A stretch of DNA of 64,000 nt. Source: Devosia sp. YIM 151766 (GTDB lineage: Bacteria > Pseudomonadota > Alphaproteobacteria > Rhizobiales > Devosiaceae). Every line of letters begins with the position of its first letter. The first letter of the stretch is position 1. The position numbers and the translations under genes are program-made. Shown here piece by piece: positions 17,080-24,727 of this stretch. The stretch is taken from positions 2,837,001 to 2,901,000 of the forward strand of contig NZ_CP127251.1 of NCBI RefSeq assembly GCF_030285925.1, read 5' to 3'. The notes below the pieces were generated by a model that saw only the letters and a list, made by a program, of their open reading frames with translations, was not told the DNA's origin and did no database searches.

Positions 17080-18060
17080 ATGCATGATCCGACCTTGTCC
17101 ATAAGGAATGTCCGCCTCAGCGTCCGGGAGAGCCGGGACCATGAAATACTCTGCGGCGTGGATCTGGACCTTCCCAAGGGCAAGATCCTGGGCCTGGTCG
17201 GGGAATCCGGGTCCGGCAAATCCAGCCTGGCCAATTGCATCACCGGCCTGGTTCCGGACTCGCTGGCGCTCGAGGGCAGCATCAAGATCGACGGCGTCGA
17301 ATTGCTGCCGATAGACGAAGCCCATATGCGCTCGATCCTCGGCGACCAGATCGCCATGATTTTTCAGGACCCGCTGACCAGCCTCAATCCGGTTCTGACC
17401 ATTGGCGTACAGCTGCGCGACGTGGCCCGGCGGCGCTATCCCGACCTGGCGGAAAAGGCGATTACCAGCATAATCGTCGAGGCCTTGGCCAAAGTCGGCC
17501 TGCCCGATCCAGTCCAGAAGTTAAAGGCCTATCCCGGCCAGTTTTCGGGGGGCATGCGCCAGCGCGTCGTCATCGCGATGGCCTTGCTCGTCAAGCCCAG
17601 CCTGCTGATCGCCGACGAGCCGACCACGGCGCTGGACGCCACTATCGAAGCCCAGGTCGTCAGGCTGCTGGCGGATTTGCGCTCCGAATTCACTGGATCG
17701 ATCATCTTCATCTCCCATCACCTGGGGGTTGTGTCCCAGCTGTGTGACGATGTCTGCGTCATGTATGCCGGCAGCATCGTGGAATACGGCGCCAAGCGCG
17801 ACGTGCTGTTCGCGTCCGCCCATCCCTATACCCAGGCGCTCATCGCCTGCGAGGTTGACGAGGCGCCTGAAGGCACGCCGCTGAAATTCATTCCGGGCGC
17901 CGCGCCGCGCATCGACGACGCCAAGCACGGTTGCCGCTTCGCGCCGCGATGCGGTTTCTGCATCGATGCTTGCCGCACCGCCCTGCCGCCATTGGTGGAA
18001 GTCGGCCCGGGCCATTTCACGCGCTGCATTCGCGCCGAGGAGCTTCGCGATGGCCGATGA
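17080..18060 (+). CDS. Dpp/Opp-type ABC ATPase (DppD-like)
   Basis: 326 residues: Walker [11 protein letters not shown]-loop FQDPLTSLNPV, signature FSGGMRQR, Walker [14 protein letters not shown]-loop ISHHLG. The C-terminal oligopeptide-transporter extension carries the Cys-rich GCRFAPRCGFCIDAC. It powers the importer from the cytoplasmic side. The ATG at 17080 follows the permease stop by one base. It overlaps the second ATPase by 11 bases. Confidence 0.9.
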   Translation: MHDPTLSIRNVRLSVRESRDHEILCGVDLDLPKGKILGLVGESGSGKSSLANCITGLVPDSLALEGSIKIDGVELLPIDEAHMRSILGDQIAMIFQDPLTSLNPVLTIGVQLRDVARRRYPDLAEKAITSIIVEALAKVGLPDPVQKLKAYPGQFSGGMRQRVVIAMALLVKPSLLIADEPTTALDATIEAQVVRLLADLRSEFTGSIIFISHHLGVVSQLCDDVCVMYAGSIVEYGAKRDVLFASAHPYTQALIACEVDEAPEGTPLKFIPGAAPRIDDAKHGCRFAPRCGFCIDACRTALPPLVEVGPGHFTRCIRAEELRDGR

Positions 18061-18997
18061 TGTCGTGAGCATCGAAGGCGCATCCGTGCTGTTCAACCGG
18101 CGGGTCCACGCGCTCGACGACGTTTCCTTGCGGCTCAGGCAGGGCGACAATGTGGGCGTCGTCGGCGAGTCTGGATCGGGCAAAACCACGCTCAGCCGGC
18201 TGGTCGTCGGCTTGACCAGGCCAACCGCTGGCCGGGTGCGGGTCCTGGGCCAGGACCTGGCTTCGAGCCGGATTCCCCGCGACTTCCGCAAGCGCGCGCA
18301 GTTCTTGATGCAGGATGCAGTCGCCGCGCTGTCGCCGCGCATGACCGTCAGGGCGCTTTTGACCGAATCCGCCAAGATATTCAGCATGGATCGGGCGGCG
18401 TTCGACACCAGGTTGGGACTGCTGCTCGAGCGGCTGAAGCTCACCCCCACACTTCTGGATCGATATCCACACCAGCTCTCGGGCGGGCAGGCAAGGCGCG
18501 TCGGCGTGGCCCGGGCCTTGCTGCTGGAACCCGAATTGCTGGTTGCGGACGAGCCGACCGCCGGTCTCGACGTCTCGGTGCAGGGCGAAATGCTCAATCT
18601 GCTCCAGGAATTGCGCGCCTCGCTGGACCTGACCTTCATGATGGTCAGTCACAACCTGCACGTGGTCCGGCGCGTGACCAACCGCACCGTCATCATGTAT
18701 CTGGGTCAGGTGGTGGAGGACGCGCCCACGCGCCGGCTGTTCTCGCGGCCCGCCCATCCCTATACCGCGGCGCTGTTCTCCGCCAATCCGATGCTGAGCC
18801 CGGACGCGACGGCGCCGCCGATCCTCTTGCGCGGCGAAATACCGAGCAATGTCAACCTACCGAAAGGGTGCCGCTTCGCGTCGCGCTGCCCGGTCGCCCA
18901 GCCCGTCTGTTCCGAGCGCCCGCCTCAATTGGAGCCGCTCGATCCGGAGCATTCGGTCCGGTGCCATTTCCCTTTTTCGCTGACCACCCCCCGATAG
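18050..18997 (+). CDS. Dpp/Opp-type ABC ATPase (DppF-like)
   Basis: 315 residues: Walker A GESGSGKTT, Q-loop MQDAVAALSP (M for the usual F), signature LSGGQARRVGVARAL (A for the usual Q in QQR), Walker B LLVADEPTAGLD, H-loop VSHNLHV, and the C-terminal GCRFASRCPVAQPVC. It pairs with the DppD-like subunit. The ATG at 18050 has a GAGGAGC ribosome site inside the upstream gene; the frame extends further upstream but without family resemblance. Confidence 0.88.
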   Translation: MADDVVSIEGASVLFNRRVHALDDVSLRLRQGDNVGVVGESGSGKTTLSRLVVGLTRPTAGRVRVLGQDLASSRIPRDFRKRAQFLMQDAVAALSPRMTVRALLTESAKIFSMDRAAFDTRLGLLLERLKLTPTLLDRYPHQLSGGQARRVGVARALLLEPELLVADEPTAGLDVSVQGEMLNLLQELRASLDLTFMMVSHNLHVVRRVTNRTVIMYLGQVVEDAPTRRLFSRPAHPYTAALFSANPMLSPDATAPPILLRGEIPSNVNLPKGCRFASRCPVAQPVCSERPPQLEPLDPEHSVRCHFPFSLTTPR

Positions 18998-19044
18998 GTT
19001 CGGGAAAGGCCAGCGGACAGCCAGAGCAAGGACAGGAGAAACCA

Positions 19045-20592
19045 ATGAATCCGAAGCTTTCACGCAGGCAGTTTGTCGGAGGGGCGGCCGCCTTTTCGGC
19101 GCTCGCTCCCCTGGGCATCGTGCCGACCTTTTCTCAGGAGCATCAGTCCTACATCGCGCGGGTCGACCGCGACGTGGAAAATCTCGATCCGGCATTCCGG
19201 ACCAGCCTGACCGATTCCAATGTCATCAGGGCGGTCTATCAGCGCCTCATCGACTACAATGTCGGCGCCTATGGCTGGCAATTGGACGCCGCCGAGGCCA
19301 TCGAGCAAAAGTCGGATCTCGAAATCACCTTCACCCTCAAGCAGGGCATCATGTTCACCGGCGGCTATGGTGAAATGACCGCCGACGACGTGAAGTTCTC
19401 GCTGGAGCGCTTCGCCTTTCCGGACGCCGAGGGGCGGGTCTCGAGCTATCGGCAGGACTGGGCCGATCTCGACGAGGTGGTGGTGCACGACAAATATTCG
19501 GGCAGCATCATGTTCAAGCAGCCGGCGCCCAATATCTGGCAATCGGCATTGCCGCATGCCTCCGGTGCCATCGTGCCGCGCAAGGCAGTGGAGGAATTCG
19601 GCGCCCAGTTCGGACGCAATCCGGTCGGCTCGGGCCGCTATGAAGTCGTTTCCTTCAGCGGCCAGGATGGCGTCGTGCTCAAGCGCAATCCGCTTTTCCT
19701 GGACAGCCCGGGGGAATTTGAATCCTTTACCGTCAGGTTCATATCGAACGTCAAGACCGCCCAGCTCGCGGTCGAGGCCGGTGAAATCGACTTCACCCAG
19801 GTCCCGCTGACCACCGTTCCGGAACTCGAGCGCTCGGGCCGTGTCGCGGTCAGCACCATTCCGACACAGAAATTCATCTGGCTCGGTCTCAATGTGGAAG
19901 CGCCCAAGCTCGCCGACCTCAAGGTCCGACAAGCCATCCGCGCGGCGGTGGATGTCGACGAGGTGCTGCAGGGGGCCTATCAGGGCCAGGCGCCGCGCCT
20001 CAACACCTTGCTTCCCGCCGGCCTCGCCGGCCATTGGGACGAAGCGCCCGTCTATAACCAGGATGCCCAGCAAGCCCAGGACCTGCTCGCCGAAGCCGGC
20101 GTGTCGGATCGCCTGTCGCTCAAGCTGACCATTCTGAACGAGCCGGTCTTCCAGACCATGGCCCTCATCGTCCAGGCGCAGCTTGCGAACGTCGGTATCG
20201 ACGTTGAGATCGACCAGCGGGAGGGCGGCAGCTTCTGGTCGGCTGGCAAGGAAGAATCCGGCGAGAACATGGAGCTCTACATCACCAGCTTCAACACCTC
20301 CGTCGCGCCAGTGGCCAATACCCGCTGGTTCCTGCCCAACCAGGTCGGCGACTGGAACTGGAGCCGTTGGAACAGCCCCGAATTCGAGGAGCTCTACAAC
20401 AGCATCAGCCAGGATTTCGATCTCGACTCCCGCTCGGCGAAACTGGTCGAGATGCAGCAGCTGATGGACGAATCGGCGGCCTTTATCTGGCTGACCAGCG
20501 ACGTCGTCGCCTATGCGCACCAGACTTGGCTCAAGCCGATGATTCTGCCAAACGGCGTGGATTGCCAATACGCCTATTTCACCCAGGCCTAA
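19045..20592 (+). CDS. ABC transporter substrate-binding protein, family 5
   Basis: 515 residues. The N-terminus carries a twin-arginine signal (SRRQFVGG) and a hydrophobic stretch to about residue 30, so export is by Tat in folded form. The body is the SBP-5 family of Dpp/Opp importers (ARVDRDVENLDPAFRTS, YTFTLKQG-like text LEITFTLKQGIMF, DDVKFSLERF, VRQAIRAAVDVDEV). It would capture the substrate of this operon, possibly a thiohistidine betaine. A strong AGGACAGGAG ribosome site decides the ATG at 19045. Confidence 0.87.
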   Translation: MNPKLSRRQFVGGAAAFSALAPLGIVPTFSQEHQSYIARVDRDVENLDPAFRTSLTDSNVIRAVYQRLIDYNVGAYGWQLDAAEAIEQKSDLEITFTLKQGIMFTGGYGEMTADDVKFSLERFAFPDAEGRVSSYRQDWADLDEVVVHDKYSGSIMFKQPAPNIWQSALPHASGAIVPRKAVEEFGAQFGRNPVGSGRYEVVSFSGQDGVVLKRNPLFLDSPGEFESFTVRFISNVKTAQLAVEAGEIDFTQVPLTTVPELERSGRVAVSTIPTQKFIWLGLNVEAPKLADLKVRQAIRAAVDVDEVLQGAYQGQAPRLNTLLPAGLAGHWDEAPVYNQDAQQAQDLLAEAGVSDRLSLKLTILNEPVFQTMALIVQAQLANVGIDVEIDQREGGSFWSAGKEESGENMELYITSFNTSVAPVANTRWFLPNQVGDWNWSRWNSPEFEELYNSISQDFDLDSRSAKLVEMQQLMDESAAFIWLTSDVVAYAHQTWLKPMILPNGVDCQYAYFTQA

Positions 20593-20612
20593 CCGGCATT
20601 GCCGCTCAAATG

Positions 20613-20644
20613 CGCGGGGCTCTTCATGGCTGAAGAGCTCCGCG
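20613..20644 (+). terminator. Stem-loop between binding protein and lyase genes
   Basis: CGCGGGGCTCTTCA and TGAAGAGCTCCGCG pair over 14 bases with one G-T pair and a TGGC loop. There is no T-tract. Such hairpins after binding-protein genes often protect the abundant upstream mRNA or partly reduce downstream transcription. Confidence 0.55.
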
Positions 20645-20660
20645 AAACAATCGGATCGTC

Positions 20661-22262
20661 ATGTTGAACCCTGATAGACACATCGTGCTGGGCACGGGGG
20701 CGCTGAGCCCCGGCGATGTCGCCATGGCGGCGACCGCCTCCTGCAAGATATTGGCCAGCCAGGAGGGCATGGACAGGGCGGATCGCTCGCGGCGGGCGCT
20801 GGCATGGGCGGTGCGCGCCGATGTGCCGATCTATGGCGTGAACCGCGGCGTGGGCATGGCCCGCCAGATCAGGGTAAACGATTATCGCGAATTCACCGCC
20901 CTCGACGACGGGGAGCGGAGCCTGCAATTCAATCGCAATCTGCTGCTGTCCCATTGCCGGGCGATCGGCGAGCCCGTTGCCCGCATGGATGTCCGCGCGG
21001 CCATGATCGTCAGGCTCAATACGCTGCTGGCCGGCGGCTCGGGCATCGGCGCCGAAGCGCTCGACCTGCTGCTGGAAATGGTGAATAGAGGGCTGTCGCC
21101 GATCGTGCCCGGCACCGGGTCGGTGGGCGTGGGCGATCTGTCCAGTCTCTCCTATGTCGGCGCGGCGATGATGGGTGTGGGACAGATCGAGACCGAGGAC
21201 GGCACGATCCTTCCCGCCGCCGAGGCCTTGAGCAGGGCGGGCCTGCCCCTTCTGCATCCTATCGGCCGCGACGCGATGGCGATCATGTCGTCCAATGCGC
21301 TTTCGGCCGGCCAGGCCTGCCTGCTGGTTGCAGCGGCGAAAAAGGTGCTGGCGGCAGCCAACCTCACCTATGCGCTCAGCCTTGAGGCCTTGAATGGCAA
21401 TGTCGCCCCATTGCTCGACGTGGCGGCTGCCGACCGGCCGTTCAGGCATTATGCCGGGATTCTGGCGCAGTTCCGCGACATGCTCGAGGGCAGCTATTTG
21501 TGGCGGCCATCCGAGGAGCGCTATCTGCAGGACCCTCTGAGTTTCCGCACGGCGCCCCTGATGCATGCCGTCTGCACCGAGAGCATCGACCGGCTGGAAC
21601 AGACCCTGTCGGTGCAAATCAACAGCATCGAAGACAATCCCAGCATTATGGCCTGCTCCCCGGAGGACGTCTCGGAGCAGTTGCGGCCTTATTTCGGCAG
21701 CGGCGACGAACAGCTCGCGGGCGGCGCGATCCCCACCGCCTATTTCGACCCCCTGCCCTGGGTGCTCGATGCGCAGTCCATGCTCGTCGCCTTCGCGCAT
21801 CTGTCCAATGCCTCCATGCAGCGCGCCAATCGGCTGATCAACCCGCATTTCACCAAGATCGACATGCTGGCGCGGCAGCCGACGGCGAGCGCCTTCGGCT
21901 TCTCCAAGATCGCCAATGTCCTGCAGGCGCAGATTGCGGCCGCTCTCCAGCCGCTCTCCACCCAGGTTCAACCCTCGGCGGGCGATATCGAGGATGTCGG
22001 CAATCACGCGCCCACCGGTATACGCCGTGCCATCGAGGCCATGGACAATATCCTGCGCATGCTGGCGGTCGAGCTGGTCGTCGCCGACAGCCTGATCAGG
22101 GCCAGGCGGGACGACCAGCCGGAACTGCCTCTGGGACGCGGATCGGAAAAGCTCCACCAGGCGCTCCGGGACCTGCTGTCGGCAGCGCCCGATTTGCGGC
22201 CTGGCACCGCCATCGACCGCATCTATGACGCCCTCAAAGCCGGAAAGCTGGACAATGCATAA
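20661..22262 (+). CDS. HAL-superfamily lyase lacking the MIO triad, probable betaine (ergothionase-type) lyase
   Basis: 533 residues of the aromatic amino-acid lyase fold. IYGVNRGVG (57-65) holds the conserved Tyr base; SSNALSAGQ, SLEALNGN and SIEDNP are also present. The place that normally reads GSVGASGDL reads GSVGVGDL (153-160): the Ala-Ser-Gly that cyclises to the MIO electrophile is gone and one residue is missing. MIO is needed to expel ammonia but not a good leaving group such as trimethylamine. A role as ergothionase-like lyase, giving (S-methyl) thiourocanate plus trimethylamine, fits this and the downstream enzymes. It overlaps the flavin oxidoreductase by 8 bases. Confidence 0.8.
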   Translation: MLNPDRHIVLGTGALSPGDVAMAATASCKILASQEGMDRADRSRRALAWAVRADVPIYGVNRGVGMARQIRVNDYREFTALDDGERSLQFNRNLLLSHCRAIGEPVARMDVRAAMIVRLNTLLAGGSGIGAEALDLLLEMVNRGLSPIVPGTGSVGVGDLSSLSYVGAAMMGVGQIETEDGTILPAAEALSRAGLPLLHPIGRDAMAIMSSNALSAGQACLLVAAAKKVLAAANLTYALSLEALNGNVAPLLDVAAADRPFRHYAGILAQFRDMLEGSYLWRPSEERYLQDPLSFRTAPLMHAVCTESIDRLEQTLSVQINSIEDNPSIMACSPEDVSEQLRPYFGSGDEQLAGGAIPTAYFDPLPWVLDAQSMLVAFAHLSNASMQRANRLINPHFTKIDMLARQPTASAFGFSKIANVLQAQIAAALQPLSTQVQPSAGDIEDVGNHAPTGIRRAIEAMDNILRMLAVELVVADSLIRARRDDQPELPLGRGSEKLHQALRDLLSAAPDLRPGTAIDRIYDALKAGKLDNA

Positions 22263-23511
22263 CCCTAGCCAGACGGGCGCCGATCCCGCAGTGCCTCTGC
22301 TGTTTACCCCGCTGAACATGCGTTCGGTTCGCCTCAAGAACCGTATCGTCGTCGCCCCGATGTGCCAATACCGCTCGATAGATGGCGGACCCACGGACTG
22401 GCACCTCGTCCATCTGGGAAAGTTCGCGGTCGGCGGGGCCGGCGTGGTGTTCACCGAAGAAACGGCGATAGAGGAGCGGGGCCGGAAAACCCATGCCTGC
22501 GCCGGCCTCTACAATGACGAGCACGTGACGGCCTATCGCCGAATCACCGACTTCATCAAAGCTCAGGGCGCGGTTCCGGCTATCCAATTGGGCCATGCCG
22601 GCCGCCAGGCATCGTGTCACGGCGCGGAATTGGGATGGAAACCCCTGACCGAGGAGGACGCCAAGGCGGGCCTGCCTCCCTGGCAGGGCGTGGCTCCGAG
22701 CCCTATCGCCTGGTCCTCCGATGCTGCCGTTCCCCATGAGCTCTCGCGCGCCGAGATCGGAGAGATGCTGGCCACCTGGAAGCAGGCCACGCTCAGGGCC
22801 GTCGATTCCGGCTTCGACATTTGTGAAATCCACGGTGGCCACGGCTATCTGCTGCACCAGTTTCTCTCCCCGCTCGCCAATAAGAGAACCGACGCCTATG
22901 GCGGCGACCGCGCCGGGCGCATGCGGTTCGTTCTGGAGGTCGCCGAAGCCGTCCGCTCTGTCTGGCCGGCGGACAAGCCGTTGTTCTTCCGCATGTCGGT
23001 AGTCGATGGCCGGGGCGGCCAATGGTTTATCGAGGACAGTATCGCCCTCGCCGCCGCGCTACGCGATCTCGGCGTCGACCTCATCGATTGCTCGTCCGGC
23101 GGCATGAATGGCGATGGCCCCTTCCCGCCGGTGCCCCGCGTCCCCGAATTCCAGGTCGCCTATGCGAAGACCCTGCGGGAGCAGGCCGGCATGCCGACCC
23201 TTGCCGTGGGGCTGATCACCAGCCCCCAGCGGGCCGAGGTCATTCTACAGGCCGGCGAAGCCGATCTGATCGCCATTGCCCGGGGCGCCATATGGGATCC
23301 GAACTGGCCGGCCCATGCCGCGGCCGAATTGGGCAAGCACGATCCCTATGCGGTCCTGCCCGGCGACATGGCGTTCAGATTGCGGGACCGGGACCGTCAT
23401 CGTGACAGCTATCCGAGCGGATCAAAGGTCGACATCCCGCTCGCGCCCGACCGCAGCGTGCCCTATTCCTGGTCGGAACGGGGCGAATACTGGCCGGCGG
23501 CCAGGGAATAA
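22255..23511 (+). CDS. NADH:flavin oxidoreductase, Old Yellow Enzyme family (YqjM-like)
   Basis: 418 residues of the FMN TIM-barrel OYE family, YqjM class: RIVVAPMCQYRS (Cys37 region), AIQLGHAGRQAS, EIHGGHGYLLHQFLSPLANKRTDAYGG and the FMN phosphate site (LAVGLITSP, ADLIAIARGAI). It would reduce an activated C=C bond or demethylate a small amine. Its task in this pathway is unclear: a side route for thiourocanate or handling of the released amine are possibilities. The ATG at 22255 overlaps the lyase stop, so the two are coupled. Confidence 0.86.
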   Translation: MHNPSQTGADPAVPLLFTPLNMRSVRLKNRIVVAPMCQYRSIDGGPTDWHLVHLGKFAVGGAGVVFTEETAIEERGRKTHACAGLYNDEHVTAYRRITDFIKAQGAVPAIQLGHAGRQASCHGAELGWKPLTEEDAKAGLPPWQGVAPSPIAWSSDAAVPHELSRAEIGEMLATWKQATLRAVDSGFDICEIHGGHGYLLHQFLSPLANKRTDAYGGDRAGRMRFVLEVAEAVRSVWPADKPLFFRMSVVDGRGGQWFIEDSIALAAALRDLGVDLIDCSSGGMNGDGPFPPVPRVPEFQVAYAKTLREQAGMPTLAVGLITSPQRAEVILQAGEADLIAIARGAIWDPNWPAHAAAELGKHDPYAVLPGDMAFRLRDRDRHRDSYPSGSKVDIPLAPDRSVPYSWSERGEYWPAARE

Positions 23512-23523
23512 CGGTTATCGCGC

Positions 23524-24681
23524 ATGGACCTGCTCACGCTCATCATGGTGCACGCCTTTTTCGAGACAGGGTCCATTCGCCATGCCGGCCGGCTCATCGA
23601 CAAATCGCCATCGACGGTCAGTGCCGCCCTGGTGCGGTTCGAGAATGCCGTCGGCATACCCATGGTGCGGCGTGAGGGCCGCGCCCTTTCTCTTACCCTG
23701 GAAGCGGAGCGCCGGGCGCCGGCGCTGGCGCTGATCGATGCCGAGGCGCGCCGATTATGCAGCCTGGCCACGCCGGGCGGAGCGGTCCTGCCTATCGGCG
23801 TCGAAGCCCTGCGCCGGATCATCGTCGTGGCCCATCGCGGCAGCATCCGCAAGGCGGCCAAGGTCATTGCCATCGGCCAGCCCCAATTGACGCGGCAAAT
23901 CGGCGATGTCGAGCGCAATCTGGGGCTGGAAATCTTCAAGCGAAGCCGGCACGGCGTGGTCAGCACCGAGAATGGCGCCATCGTCCTGGCCATAGCCGGC
24001 CGCATTCTCGACGCTTGGGACAAGCTTTCATTTGCGGCGGCGGAGCATTTTCGGCGGGCGGTATCCACCTGGAGTCTCGGCACGATCATGCCGCTTGGCC
24101 ATGAGAGTTTCGTGGCCGAAATGCTTGCGCGGCTGTCGGCGCGATGGGCGGACGAACGGCCGCGCCAGCCCTTGTCCATCATCGGCCTGACCGCCGATGA
24201 ACTGATGCTCGGCCTCAAGTCGCGCCGCTTCGACGCCGTCCTGCTCGATCACCTCAATATTCCGCTGGAATATGAGAAGGAGGTTCTCTCCGAATCCAAG
24301 CTTTGCGTGGTCGGCAGCAATCTTGAACAGCCTCTGGCCGATTTCGGCGCCTTGTTCCGCAGCCGCAAAATAGCCCTGCTCAGCAAAAAGAGCGGCCTGA
24401 GGCAGGTATGCGACCGGTTCATGGCCGATGTCGTGGGCCAGGACGACTTCTATAATCTCGACATCCTCGAATCCGATTCCATACCGGTGATCGTCCGCCT
24501 GGTTTCCGACTATGGCTATGTCACCGTGCTGCAAAGGTCGGTCGTCGGTCATCTGCCCTATGATTTCTGGCAAATGCCGATACCGGACGAATATACCCAG
24601 GCCCTGCTCCTGGCCTGGCGCAAGAACGCATTGCCCGAGCAGGTCCGCACCTCGCTGATCAAACACCTGCGGGGCCTGTGA
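23524..24681 (+). CDS. LysR-type regulator with two tandem HTH domains
   Basis: 385 residues, about 80 more than a normal LysR protein. Residues 3-62 form one LysR winged helix (FFETGSIRHAGRLIDKSPSTVSAALVRFENAVG). Residues 94-153 form a second (VVAHRGSIRKAAKVIAIGQPQLTRQIGDVERNLGLEIF). The effector-binding part follows from about 165 (LGTIMPLGHESFVAEMLARL, SDYGYVTVLQRSV). It starts 12 bases after the flavin enzyme gene and likely controls the whole 9.5-26 kb cluster in response to substrate or pathway intermediate. The doubled DNA-binding part is unusual. Confidence 0.8.
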   Translation: MDLLTLIMVHAFFETGSIRHAGRLIDKSPSTVSAALVRFENAVGIPMVRREGRALSLTLEAERRAPALALIDAEARRLCSLATPGGAVLPIGVEALRRIIVVAHRGSIRKAAKVIAIGQPQLTRQIGDVERNLGLEIFKRSRHGVVSTENGAIVLAIAGRILDAWDKLSFAAAEHFRRAVSTWSLGTIMPLGHESFVAEMLARLSARWADERPRQPLSIIGLTADELMLGLKSRRFDAVLLDHLNIPLEYEKEVLSESKLCVVGSNLEQPLADFGALFRSRKIALLSKKSGLRQVCDRFMADVVGQDDFYNLDILESDSIPVIVRLVSDYGYVTVLQRSVVGHLPYDFWQMPIPDEYTQALLLAWRKNALPEQVRTSLIKHLRGL

Positions 24682-24727
24682 TCCCTGGCCTGCCCCGCCC
24701 ATCCCAACTCGCCCCGGAAGTAGAACC

